Source of the DNA: Bacteroidaceae bacterium
GTDB taxonomy: Bacteria > Bacteroidota > Bacteroidia > Bacteroidales > Bacteroidaceae
Assembly (NCBI GenBank): GCA_900768625.1
Contig: CAAGDO010000036.1
Location: forward strand, 1 to 9,634
Reading direction: 5' to 3'
Length of the DNA stretch: 9,634 nucleotides
Made by a program: the position numbers and the translations under genes. Positions 1 through 5,615 of the stretch are shown here, one piece after another. The notes under the pieces are model-generated. The model worked only from the letters and a program-made list of their open reading frames with translations, made no database searches and was not told the DNA's origin. Within the stretch, counting starts at the first letter, position 1. Every line of letters begins with the position of its first letter.

Positions 1-861
1 CTCCAGCAAATCTTTCAATGTGTCTGCCCAATTCTCGTTGCCCTCTATGCCATCGTATATTCTGTCCATATATCCCTCGCCTTTGATGGCTTGGAACAGT
101 TCGATGAGGTAAGCGAAACGCTTTTCCATATCATCGGCTATGAATATGTGTGCACGTTGGTTCCAAGATTTGAAAATAGATACGGCAAGCGACTTCAGTA
201 CCACTTTTCCATTGGGCAACGTTGGAATATGTATAGGGTCAAGACACAGCAGCACGACGTGCTTTCCCGACGCCTCCGCCAGTCTTTCGGCAATGAGCAC
301 ATGAGTGTTATAGTCTCTTGCCATCGTGCATTTGATCACGACCACCTTCTGCGGCATTTGGGCCAGCGACATCACGCCAAACTCAAAATGCATCAGTTCT
401 CCTGGTTCCAGCTTTATCATTCTCACCATGCCTTCGCCATATATCTCCTCACCTTTCTTGCAGACAAAACGGGGTAGGTTGCGGCTGCGTGCCCCATTGT
501 AGAACACCACGAGCGGCTTTTTGCGTGGCATCAGAAAAAACTCTTCCACCACTTCCATGGCTCCGCGTGGCAATACCGTATGTAGCTTGTCTTCTGGCAG
601 GAGCAACGAGATGCTGTTTCCTGCTGTCCGCTTGTCCACCACCGCCTCTCCATTCAGACATTTCTCCGAGAACTCGCGGAAGAAGTCTCTGTCCAGCAGC
701 CTCGATACTTTCAGCAGCAAGTCGGTGTCGAGACTCGTCTTTCCGAATATCTCGTATGTGGCAGAGCTCGACTTGCACAGTTCTCTGGCAAAGGCTACAA
801 TGGTTGGATACTTAGCCTTTACCTCTTTCAGAATCTCTTGTCCTATATGATATTTCTCCAT
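1..861 (-). CDS. HTH-domain protein of unknown function, 3' end cut by window edge
   Basis: The frame is open from an ATG at 861 to the left edge, giving 287 residues and no stop, so the C-terminus is missing. Residues about 5-68 (HIGQEILKEV ... FAREL ... TYEIFGKTSLDTDLLLKVSRLL ... DFF) match the pattern of an XRE-like helix-turn-helix domain common in Bacteroides and Prevotella. This suggests DNA binding, but I infer it from pattern memory. The remainder (about 75-287) has alternating hydrophobic strands and helices, for example KPLVVFYNG at 115-123, KVVVIKCTM at 172-180 and HVVLLCLDP at 201-209, like an alpha/beta fold. I cannot name it. The start lies 10 bases after the stop of the 128-residue gene, with no Shine-Dalgarno, so the two are probably co-transcribed. 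Coding is certain from the length and composition of the frame; function is unknown. Confidence 0.8.
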   Translation of the reverse strand, partial: MEKYHIGQEILKEVKAKYPTIVAFARELCKSSSATYEIFGKTSLDTDLLLKVSRLLDRDFFREFSEKCLNGEAVVDKRTAGNSISLLLPEDKLHTVLPRGAMEVVEEFFLMPRKKPLVVFYNGARSRNLPRFVCKKGEEIYGEGMVRMIKLEPGELMHFEFGVMSLAQMPQKVVVIKCTMARDYNTHVLIAERLAEASGKHVVLLCLDPIHIPTLPNGKVVLKSLAVSIFKSWNQRAHIFIADDMEKRFAYLIELFQAIKGEGYMDRIYDGIEGNENWADTLKDLLE

Positions 862-871
862 AGCGTCAGGT

Positions 872-1258
872 TTATGGAAGGTCATTGTAATCCCATTCCT
901 CAAATGCAGAGACATTGAGCTCAGGCTCTTCATCCCTGGAATAGTCATTGGCAAGATAAACAACCGTTAGCCCCGTATTGTGCATCAAGTCTGCGGCATA
1001 TTGCAGATACGGAGCTTTCAGTTGCTTAAAGTAGAGATGGAACAGAAAGAACCTAGTGCCTTCGTGATAGACGAAGGGATACTTCTCGTAAAGTTCACCG
1101 TCCTTTTCGTATACATTGTTGCCGCACTTCGCGCATCCGGGCATACTCGCTATGCTGCGTTTTGCCTCATCAATTTCACCGTTTGAATGAAACCAAACAA
1201 GCAATGGGCGTTTGGGATTGCTTGCGATGTATGCTTCGATCTTGTCTGTTATTGCCAT
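872..1258 (-). CDS. Hypothetical protein, 128 aa, CxxC-containing
   Basis: I do not recognise this protein. It is 128 residues, probably cytosolic, with no signal peptide or membrane segment. A strand-like RPLLVWFHSNG stretch lies at 17-27, a single CAKC pair (Cys42 and Cys45) could bind metal or be redox active, and the tail is very acidic (from about 108, ending EEWDYNDLP). The RPLLVWF stretch resembles KPLVVFYNG in the next gene, which may reflect a related fold or chance. The ATG begins two bases from the end of a MITE-like element, so its natural leader was probably replaced or extended by that element. The HTH-protein gene follows 10 bases downstream, and a shared promoter is likely at 1478-1507. 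The short spacing suggests that the two proteins act together. No toxin, nuclease or transport motif is visible. Confidence 0.75.
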   Translation of the reverse strand: MAITDKIEAYIASNPKRPLLVWFHSNGEIDEAKRSIASMPGCAKCGNNVYEKDGELYEKYPFVYHEGTRFFLFHLYFKQLKAPYLQYAADLMHNTGLTVVYLANDYSRDEEPELNVSAFEEWDYNDLP

Positions 1259-1299
1259 AAGTAGGTGTTCAAAATTATTTTATACTATCAGCAGGTGCT
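1259..1299 (-). repeat. 41-bp inverted repeat, left copy (MITE outer end)
   Basis: It matches the reverse complement of 3107-3147 at 38 of 41 positions, and all three differences are transitions. The shared stretch runs from the outer terminal repeat into the element. It forms the left bracket of the region carrying the HNH-like gene. Confidence 0.85.
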
Positions 1300-1441
1300 A
1301 TTTTCACATTGAAAGCACGTTCTCGGGCGCATCTGTTTCCTTCGTTCTCAGTCACATAGCCCGCTATGTTCCTTCGCCCGAAGAAAATAGCTGCATCCCG
1401 ATAACGCACTTTCAATGTAAAACTCATTTCGAACACCTACT
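1260..1441. mobile_element. MITE-like element with nested inverted repeats
   Basis: The ends are inverted repeats: AGTAGGTGTTCAAAAT at 1260-1275 and ATTTCGAACACCTACT at 1426-1441, with one mismatch. TA lies directly outside both ends (1258-1259 and 1442-1443), as expected for a TA-target element of the IS630/Tc1-mariner type. Inside are further inverted repeats: an ACATTGAAAG arm near 1306 with CTTTCAATGT near 1410; CGGGCG near 1323 with CGCCCG near 1375; and a 6-bp hairpin ACATAG-CCCG-CTATGT near 1352-1367. It encodes no credible protein. The translation of the plus strand here looks familiar from misannotated ORFs in Prevotella and Bacteroides genomes, which would fit a dispersed repeat, but this is from memory and unchecked. 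It lies between the 1478-1507 promoter and the 128-residue gene, so it would form a structured leader. Confidence 0.65.
1270..1277 (-). promoter_or_regulatory. Outward-facing -7 box in the MITE end
   Basis: Reading the minus strand, TAATTTTG fits TAnnTTTG and lies 11 bases before the ATG of the 128-residue gene. I see no matching -33 box 18-20 bases upstream, so it is at best weak. The same box occurs in the inverted copy at 3129-3136. Confidence 0.25.
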
Positions 1442-1477
1442 TAGCGATAATTTGTTTGAAGTGAATAAATCAGGTTG

Positions 1478-1507
1478 CAAAGGTAAGCCTTTTTTCACCT
1501 TCGCAAC
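1478..1507 (-). promoter_or_regulatory. Bacteroidota-type promoter for the 128-aa/HTH unit
   Basis: On the minus strand GTTG (1504-1507) is followed after 18 bases by TACCTTTG (1478-1485) and then CAACC. This is close to the sigma-ABfr consensus TTTG-N19-TAnnTTTG. Transcription would begin near 1471 and run through the MITE-like element, giving a leader of about 210 bases ahead of the ATG at 1258. Confidence 0.65.
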
Positions 1508-1558
1508 CCGTATCATTATTCGGAAGAGCCGGAATGAGGTGTCGGAAAAACAGGAATA

Positions 1559-2857
1559 TCAAATATAGTCGATAATCTTTTTGGATATCTTGACTTCTGT
1601 TCCCTCCTTTTTTTCAAATGAAGCTCGTGTTGGTGCATTCGGCTCATTCAGATGCTGATAAAGATAAATTTCCTTGCTCTCTTCACCAAGAAAGGCTTCT
1701 CCTAACAAGCCGAAGTATCCTTCTTCGTTCTTGATTATTCTGTCATAGGTGGACGAGTTGCCCTTCTTGCCATTATAGTCTGAATTCATAAGCCTAAGTA
1801 CACCGTCATTTTTTATACGGTTAAGCTCAACGGTAAGATGGTATATACCATCGTTGCCTTTTCGATCCTTATCTGCCTTTAGTTCATTATACAACTCTTC
1901 AAGCAATTCTTCTTCAATCCCTTTATCAGACAATTTCTTCATCTTTTGAAAAGATTTCGAAACCTTCTCCAAATTGGGAATTTTTCCTTTTTGGTACAAA
2001 TCTCTGAGAGTCTGGTCAATGGGCTTCACATGGTCAATGGCAATATTGGATATGTCTTTAACTGTCATTTCCTCTTTTGTATTGCCATTTCCGGTTGGAG
2101 TATATGCCCTATAGCACGCGTGTTTTCTTGCCAACACAACATAAACGTCATACGCGCCGTCTTCATTTCTCTCTAAAGCCAAAAACACCTGCTCTGATTT
2201 AAACTGTACGCTTTTTATCTTTTTCTTTTCGTCCATATAATGCACGAAAATTCCTTCTGCCAGACTATTCAGCCATTCTGTAAAAACAGAGGTCTTGCCA
2301 TCCATACTATATAGCTGTGCTATATAATTTAAAGGCAACCAAACCTTATCACCGGAAAGGCGGTCCTGACGGCGTAGACGACTTCTGAACTTTTCCATAA
2401 GTTTTTTATGTGGGAATACGTTGTGTTTCGCCAAAGCCTCTTCCAGCCATTTTTCCTCAGTGTCGGTAATGGGGAGATATTTTGCGCTTTGGCGGCGAAT
2501 GCGGTCCTTTATTTTTTCATTGGAACGTGAAGCTGATTTAAGAAACTTTTCCAAGTAGTCCGTAAATTTGACGCAGTAAGACTTATAAGTGCTCCGTTCA
2601 TCCCAATCGTGCACACATACGGAAAATCTTACCAAGTCATTCAACTTCATGCAATGATCTGTGCGACCGCTTGCAATAAGCTTGATAACCAAAGGGAGAA
2701 AATGCTTCTCGGCCTCGGTATGAAACATATTCTTTTCTTCTAAAGCGTTGGTCACTTGGCGATATTGCTCTTTTGAGTTTTTATCCAAGGATTCCACAAA
2801 TGCATCCAATAAAATTTCGACAGTCTCATCAATACTGTCTTTGTTTGTCTTTTTCAT
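1559..2857 (-). CDS. Putative HNH-type nuclease, 432 aa, uncharacterised
   Basis: A 432-residue, lysine- and charge-rich, probably cytosolic protein. I do not recognise the family. Two separated motifs look like an HNH nuclease core: DHVKPI at 275-280 (the DH of the first strand) and LMNSDYNGKKGN at 356-367, which resembles the common C-terminal pattern of Asn followed by KGN. Between them is an unusually long, mostly helical insertion of about 75 residues, where typical HNH domains have 20-30, so the assignment is tentative. The N-terminal half (about 1-160) is helical and basic (RSRLRRQDR near 158-166) and may bind nucleic acid or a partner. It has its own promoter and a leader of about 165 bases. 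The gene is bracketed by inverted copies of a MITE end. A stand-alone defence or mobile-element nuclease is possible; a classical transposase is unlikely because no DDE arrangement is visible. Confidence 0.8.
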   Translation of the reverse strand: MKKTNKDSIDETVEILLDAFVESLDKNSKEQYRQVTNALEEKNMFHTEAEKHFLPLVIKLIASGRTDHCMKLNDLVRFSVCVHDWDERSTYKSYCVKFTDYLEKFLKSASRSNEKIKDRIRRQSAKYLPITDTEEKWLEEALAKHNVFPHKKLMEKFRSRLRRQDRLSGDKVWLPLNYIAQLYSMDGKTSVFTEWLNSLAEGIFVHYMDEKKKIKSVQFKSEQVFLALERNEDGAYDVYVVLARKHACYRAYTPTGNGNTKEEMTVKDISNIAIDHVKPIDQTLRDLYQKGKIPNLEKVSKSFQKMKKLSDKGIEEELLEELYNELKADKDRKGNDGIYHLTVELNRIKNDGVLRLMNSDYNGKKGNSSTYDRIIKNEEGYFGLLGEAFLGEESKEIYLYQHLNEPNAPTRASFEKKEGTEVKISKKIIDYI

Positions 2858-3031
2858 ATGCTGTCTTTTGTTTAGGTCCTATGCCTCCGCCCGGACTGTT
2901 CGATTCGATTTGTATGCGTCTGTGTAAAAACGAAAAAGCATGAAACTGCTTCCTGCCAATCGCCACAATTAGATATCGTTTCAGCGTAAGGCCGTTTACC
3001 GTCATTGCACACAAAGCACAATTAAGCGCGT
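2858..3031 (-). other. Long 5' leader of the HNH-like gene
   Basis: About 165 bases lie between the predicted transcription start and the ATG at 2857. A short frame in this leader starts with ATG near 3005 and runs 58 codons to a stop at 2829, overlapping the gene start. Its translation looks non-coding to me, but a regulatory upstream ORF cannot be excluded. I see no recognised riboswitch. Confidence 0.3.
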
Positions 3032-3062
3032 CAAAATTACCCAATATTATTGTTCCTACAAA
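3032..3062 (-). promoter_or_regulatory. Promoter of the HNH-like gene
   Basis: On the minus strand TTTG (3059-3062) is followed by exactly 19 bases and TAATTTTG (3032-3039), a full match to the Bacteroidota housekeeping consensus. Predicted start of transcription is near 3025, upstream of the ATG at 2857. Confidence 0.75.
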
Positions 3063-3106
3063 ATCTTGACCATCATATTTGAAGCAGAGTTAGCAAAAAA
3101 GCATAT

Positions 3107-3147
3107 AACACCTGTTGATAGTATAAAATAATTTTGAACACCTATTT
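3107..3147 (+). repeat. 41-bp inverted repeat, right copy (solo MITE end)
   Basis: Inverted copy of 1259-1299 (38/41). The outer end reads CCTATT followed by TA at 3147-3148, the same TA-flanked boundary as in the full element. The rest of the MITE is absent, so this is a remnant of a second element or the far end of a composite unit. Confidence 0.8.
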
Positions 3148-3171
3148 AACACATAAAACCACGCATTCAGC

Positions 3172-3214
3172 AAAAAGCGGCATAAGAATCCCATTCAGAA
3201 ATTCCTATGCCGCT
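3172..3214 (-). terminator. Intrinsic terminator of the TA-like operon
   Basis: The arms 3176-3189 and 3201-3214 pair over 14 bp with a single G-U in the minus-strand transcript. The loop is 11 bases and a T5 run follows at 3172-3176. It lies about 175 bases past the antitoxin stop and was duplicated from the DUF2795 gene. Its 3' flank also has T residues on the plus strand, so it may act in both directions. Confidence 0.7.
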
Positions 3215-3278
3215 TCTATCCTTTCTTCAAGCCGAGCGAATCAGCTTGCCAGTATTAATATTCGTCCTCGTTGAAGAG
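3172..3278 (-). repeat. 107-bp direct repeat, copy 1: duplicated 3' tail of the DUF2795 gene
   Basis: It is identical to 4553-4659 at 104 of 107 positions. Read on the minus strand it holds the last codons of the DUF2795 gene (LFNEDEY, stop at 3255-3257) and the terminator hairpin. Upstream, the frame has only nine unrelated codons before a stop, so no gene body is attached. It is a 3'-end remnant, and homology stops sharply at 3278. Confidence 0.9.
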
Positions 3279-3389
3279 AGGCAAGGTGTATTGATTTTCA
3301 AGTGATTATATTGCCGTGTCAACCTTTTCGATCATTTCATTTCGTTGCAAAGACCGTAAAAGGCAAATCAGTACACACAAATCAATCTA
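3279..3389. other. Spacer between antitoxin and duplicated terminator
   Basis: I see no gene or clear motif in these 111 bases, which form the 3' untranslated part of the TA-like transcript. With 4250-4552 they are the only non-coding sequence of the 1274-bp segment between the direct repeats. Confidence 0.4.
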
Positions 3390-3695
3390 TCATGCAAAGG
3401 ATTGCTCCATTATATGAATGTTCAGACACTTCTCTATCTCCGCAATACTTTTGAACGAGAAGTTTGTACGACCAGACAATATCTTGCTGACATATTGCGG
3501 AGAACAACCAAGACGTGATGCGATGTCTGCACGTGAGAGTTTGTGTTCTTGCATATAATCAATAATCTTCATGGCAATGCTTTGTGACCATTTAAGCCAC
3601 ACTTCATTGTCCTGTCTCCACTTTGCTTCTTCGGCAAATGCAGAAGGCTCACTACTGAGATTTCCTTCAAGAAATTTTAATGTTTCCTCTTTCAT
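3390..3695 (-). CDS. XRE-family antitoxin / HTH regulator
   Basis: A 101-residue protein with an XRE-type helix-turn-helix at about 40-92. The recognition part LSRADIASRLGCSPQYVSKILSG is at 53-75, followed by the NFSFKSIAEIEKCL helix usual in HigA-like antitoxins. The N-terminal 40 residues are acidic and helical and may contact the toxin. Its ATG overlaps the stop of the partner gene by four bases (ATGA, 3692-3695). An AGGAGG Shine-Dalgarno lies at 3703-3708, seven bases before the ATG, inside the toxin's last codons. This is unusual for Bacteroidota. The expected role is to neutralise the partner protein and repress the operon through the palindrome at 4297-4312. The toxin-first order matches higBA. 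Antitoxin activity is inferred from context. Confidence 0.85.
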   Translation of the reverse strand: MKEETLKFLEGNLSSEPSAFAEEAKWRQDNEVWLKWSQSIAMKIIDYMQEHKLSRADIASRLGCSPQYVSKILSGRTNFSFKSIAEIEKCLNIHIMEQSFA

Positions 3696-4249
3696 AATAA
3701 ATCCTCCTCAAAAAAGTCCACAAAACTATCTTTATCAAAGACACCATTCTGCTGCAAATAGTTTCGACAAGCATTGAGCTTGTCCAATTCCATTTGAGTA
3801 TGTTCTCTGTCTTGCATTGTTGCTGTAAGCTTTATAGCTCCTCCAGTTACAATGTAGACATTCGGTTCTACCCTTATGGCATATATCCGAAGCCAACTTG
3901 CATGATGCGCTCTGTCCCAATTACGCGCTTTCTCACGTGTCAGCTCATGTATTCTGTTATCGGTCAAACTTAATGGATGAAAAAGTCCGTCCAACTGTTC
4001 GGTATATGGAAAGTCTAATATCAGGCGTTCAAGAGCTCTTGCATCTTCCATCGTATCTTTAATGGCATCACTTATCTTCTCAACATGAAAGAATCCTTGT
4101 AAATCGTCCATATTGGCAAGAAAGAAATCAAGTAAATAGTTGGCATTACTCCATTGACGGAAAAGCATTGTCAACTCATCCGCTTCTTTTGCTTCATCTC
4201 TGACAGCCCAAAGATGATTATAACCAGCTATAGCTCTTACAAATTTCAT
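3692..4249 (-). CDS. RelE/HigB-like toxin-family protein paired with XRE antitoxin
   Basis: A 185-residue protein when started at the ATG at 4249. The C-terminal part (about 117-158: SWLRIYAIRV, then ITGGAIKLT-like VTGGAIKLT, then HTQMELDKL) resembles a RelE/Gp49-type toxin core: a basic strand, a G-x-x-K strand and a following helix. The N-terminal 90 residues are an extension not found in small RelE toxins. I recall similar long proteins beside XRE genes in Bacteroidota, unverified. If it is a true RelE relative it would cleave mRNA at the ribosome. The frame can be opened to 4321, but the -7 box TATATTTG at 4270-4277 and an operator-like palindrome lie in that extension, and MKFVRAI looks like a natural start. 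It overlaps the antitoxin start by four bases. No catalytic residue can be assigned with confidence. Confidence 0.75.
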   Translation of the reverse strand: MKFVRAIAGYNHLWAVRDEAKEADELTMLFRQWSNANYLLDFFLANMDDLQGFFHVEKISDAIKDTMEDARALERLILDFPYTEQLDGLFHPLSLTDNRIHELTREKARNWDRAHHASWLRIYAIRVEPNVYIVTGGAIKLTATMQDREHTQMELDKLNACRNYLQQNGVFDKDSFVDFFEEDLL

Positions 4250-4269
4250 ATATAATCTGTTTCCTGATG

Positions 4270-4301
4270 CAAATATAGACATTTCTGACAAAACACGCAA
4301 C
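4270..4301 (-). promoter_or_regulatory. Promoter of the TA-like operon
   Basis: On the minus strand GTTG (4298-4301), 20 bases and TATATTTG (4270-4277) fit the Bacteroidota consensus. The box ends 20 bases before the ATG at 4249, giving a very short leader and supporting that start over the one at 4321. Confidence 0.6.
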
Positions 4302-4312
4302 TTATAGGTTGC
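4297..4312. promoter_or_regulatory. Palindromic operator candidate
   Basis: GCAAC-TTATAG-GTTGC is a perfect 5-bp inverted repeat with a 6-bp spacer. One arm overlaps the -33 box of the TA-like promoter. Its size and position suit autorepression by the XRE protein; binding is inferred. Confidence 0.45.
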
Positions 4313-4403
4313 ATATTTCATTCTGAAAAGCTTTCAAACGTTCTCTCTTCCAGGCAATTCTTGGCTCAGTCTACTGTCTCAACCTGCACTCGTTCACAAT
4401 CCA

Positions 4404-4521
4404 TTAGTCGGTATTCCAAATGTTTTCTTCACTGCCTTCATATGCTACCAATGCATATGGCAAGTCCCTGTAAGGATTGATATTTTTTTATCAAATCTAT
4501 ATTCTCTTCTGTTATGCTCAT
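4404..4521 (-). pseudogene. Possible frameshifted remnant of a small gene
   Basis: From an ATG at 4521 the minus strand reads MSITEENIDLIKKYQ before losing sense. The next frame over reads INPYRDLPYALVAYEGSEEN to a stop at 4404-4406. The two join across a run of seven A residues, which suggests one short coding sequence broken by a one-base slip. About 39 residues in all. I do not recognise it. The coding look is the only evidence, and it may be chance. It lies within the segment between the direct repeats. Confidence 0.25.
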
Positions 4522-4551
4522 ATCATAAGGACAACGAACAGTAAAATAACG

Positions 4552-4595
4552 AAAAAAGCGGCATAAGAATCCCATTCAGAAATTCCTATACCGCT
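4552..4595 (-). terminator. Intrinsic terminator of the DUF2795 gene
   Basis: The arms 4557-4570 and 4582-4595 form a 14-bp stem with two G-U pairs in the minus-strand transcript. A T6 run follows at 4552-4557. The hairpin starts 40 bases past the stop codon. Confidence 0.75.
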
Positions 4596-4659
4596 TCTGT
4601 CCTTTCTTCAAGCCGAGCGAGTCAGCTTGCCAGTATTAATATTCGTCCTCGTTGAAGAG
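4553..4659 (-). repeat. 107-bp direct repeat, copy 2: 3' end and terminator of the DUF2795 gene
   Basis: This copy is the intact original: it covers the last codons of the DUF2795 gene, its stop and its terminator. It matches 3172-3278 at 104/107 positions. The two copies are 1381 bases apart and enclose the TA-like operon. Confidence 0.9.
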
Positions 4660-4857
4660 GAAGTCCTCTTTTGTGGGATAGTCGGGCCAAACGTCTTCGA
4701 TTGTTTCGTAGATTTCGCCTTCATCCTCGAGTTCCTGAAGGTTTTCAACGACCTCCATTGGAGCGCCGGAACGCATGGCGTAGTCAATCAGTTCATCTTT
4801 TGTGGCAGGCCAGGGAGCATCCTCCAGCTTTGAAGCCAATTCCAATGTCCAATACAT
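4636..4857 (-). CDS. DUF2795 family small acidic protein
   Basis: A 73-residue acidic protein beginning MYWTLELASKLEDAPWPATK and ending FLFNEDEY. I recognise this as the conserved Bacteroidota protein annotated DUF2795, whose members are close to this length. The conserved pieces are DAPWPATKDELIDYA (13-27), VVENLQELEDEGE (36-48) and VWPDYPT (56-62). Its biochemical role is not known to me. The frame could be extended to an ATG at 4977, but that would translate sequence overlapping the -7 box at 4975-4982 and add 40 residues unlike the family, so I chose 4857. It has its own terminator. The 3' end is duplicated 1.38 kb downstream, so this gene's tail seems to have served as an insertion or recombination point. 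Confidence 0.88.
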   Translation of the reverse strand: MYWTLELASKLEDAPWPATKDELIDYAMRSGAPMEVVENLQELEDEGEIYETIEDVWPDYPTKEDFLFNEDEY

Positions 4858-4982
4858 AGTGTCAGTTATTTGGGTTATTTTCTTTTCTTGCGTTGTCTGC
4901 CCATGGATTGTTCCTAAGCAGCATTTCGTGTATCTATCGCCAGCAAAGGGTGTACCATATAGGCGTTTTGGGCGCAAAAATA
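4858..4982 (-). promoter_or_regulatory. Promoter box and leader of the DUF2795 gene
   Basis: TATTTTTG on the minus strand at 4975-4982 fits TAnnTTTG. The nearest TTTG upstream is 24 bases away, longer than usual, so the promoter is only moderately supported. It implies a leader of about 110 bases with no recognised structure. Confidence 0.4.
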
Positions 4983-5010
4983 CACTTTTATTTTAAACGC
5001 GGATGACAAA

Positions 5011-5571
5011 TCACCATTTTATTTCCTCAACATTTGCTAATTTGTTGATTTTTTTGGCCAAGGCATAGAAAAAATCCGACAAACGGTTCATATATGCCAT
5101 GGCATAGCTTGCATTTTGCCATTCGGAAGCTCCTGCTTGCAACAGATTGCGCTCCGCCCTACGGCACACCGTTCGAGCCACATGAATCTGCGCAGCTGCC
5201 ACTGTTCCGCCGGGGAGCACAAAACCATTGAAGGCCGGTCCGCATTCAGACACGATGCGGTCAATGGCCTTCTCCAACGCCTCCACGTCCGTTTCTGCGG
5301 GAAAATGACGGGCTTCACGTGCGCCAGCCGCCCACGCACCGATTCCCAGCAAAAAGCGTTGGGCAGAAAGGACAAGCGCCATTTCGTCACGTAATGGCAA
5401 AATTCCGTTTGCTGAGAACTGACGCTGACACTCGGCCAAAGCCAGTCCAAGATGGGCATTCAGTTCGTCGAGCGTTCCGATGGCTTCCATACAGGCAGAA
5501 GCCTTCGCTGTTCGGGTACCGTTGGCCATGTCGGTTCGTCCGCCATCGCCGGTGCGGGTATAGATGGGCAT
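5011..5571 (-). CDS. Cob(I)yrinic acid a,c-diamide / cob(I)alamin adenosyltransferase, PduO type
   Basis: A 186-residue cytosolic enzyme that transfers the 5'-deoxyadenosyl group of ATP to cob(I)alamin, releasing triphosphate and making adenosylcobalamin. The PduO-type hallmarks are in order: TRTGDGG at 5-11 (ATP loop), GTLDELNAHLG at 32-42, FVLPGG at 117-122, HVARTVCRRAER at 130-141 and YMNRLSDFFYALA at 160-172. Length is normal for the family. I start at MPIYTRTGDGG (ATG at 5571) because the motif begins at once; a frame open to 5712 would add 47 unrelated residues across a hairpin. No cobalamin riboswitch or B12 box is visible upstream, and no other B12 gene is in the window. It follows the esterase gene by 161 bases and may be read through from it. 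The family is sure; the preferred corrinoid is not. Confidence 0.93.
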   Translation of the reverse strand: MPIYTRTGDGGRTDMANGTRTAKASACMEAIGTLDELNAHLGLALAECQRQFSANGILPLRDEMALVLSAQRFLLGIGAWAAGAREARHFPAETDVEALEKAIDRIVSECGPAFNGFVLPGGTVAAAQIHVARTVCRRAERNLLQAGASEWQNASYAMAYMNRLSDFFYALAKKINKLANVEEIKW

Positions 5572-5615
5572 AATCGTAGGAATAATGTTTGGAATACGGA
5601 GGGTCTGAACAAAAG

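Noticed and set aside
91..477. Plus-strand open frame of 128 codons at the left edge
   Set aside because: The minus strand here is continuously open from 861 to the edge with an HTH N-terminus; the plus frame is histidine-rich shadow sequence.
1212..1568. Plus-strand open frame of 118 codons
   Set aside because: It runs through the MITE-like element and intergenic DNA; its translation is the repeat read as protein.
2829..3044. Minus-strand frame of 71 codons upstream of the HNH-like gene
   Set aside because: Its ATG lies upstream of the predicted transcription start, it overlaps the gene start, and its composition is not convincing.
1260..3147. CRISPR array or IS with transposase
   Set aside because: The repeats are too few and are inverted, not regularly spaced, and the enclosed protein shows no transposase catalytic pattern.
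4636..4977. N-terminally extended 113-residue DUF2795 protein
   Set aside because: The extra 40 residues span a -7 box and the leader and do not resemble the family, which begins near MYWTLELAS.
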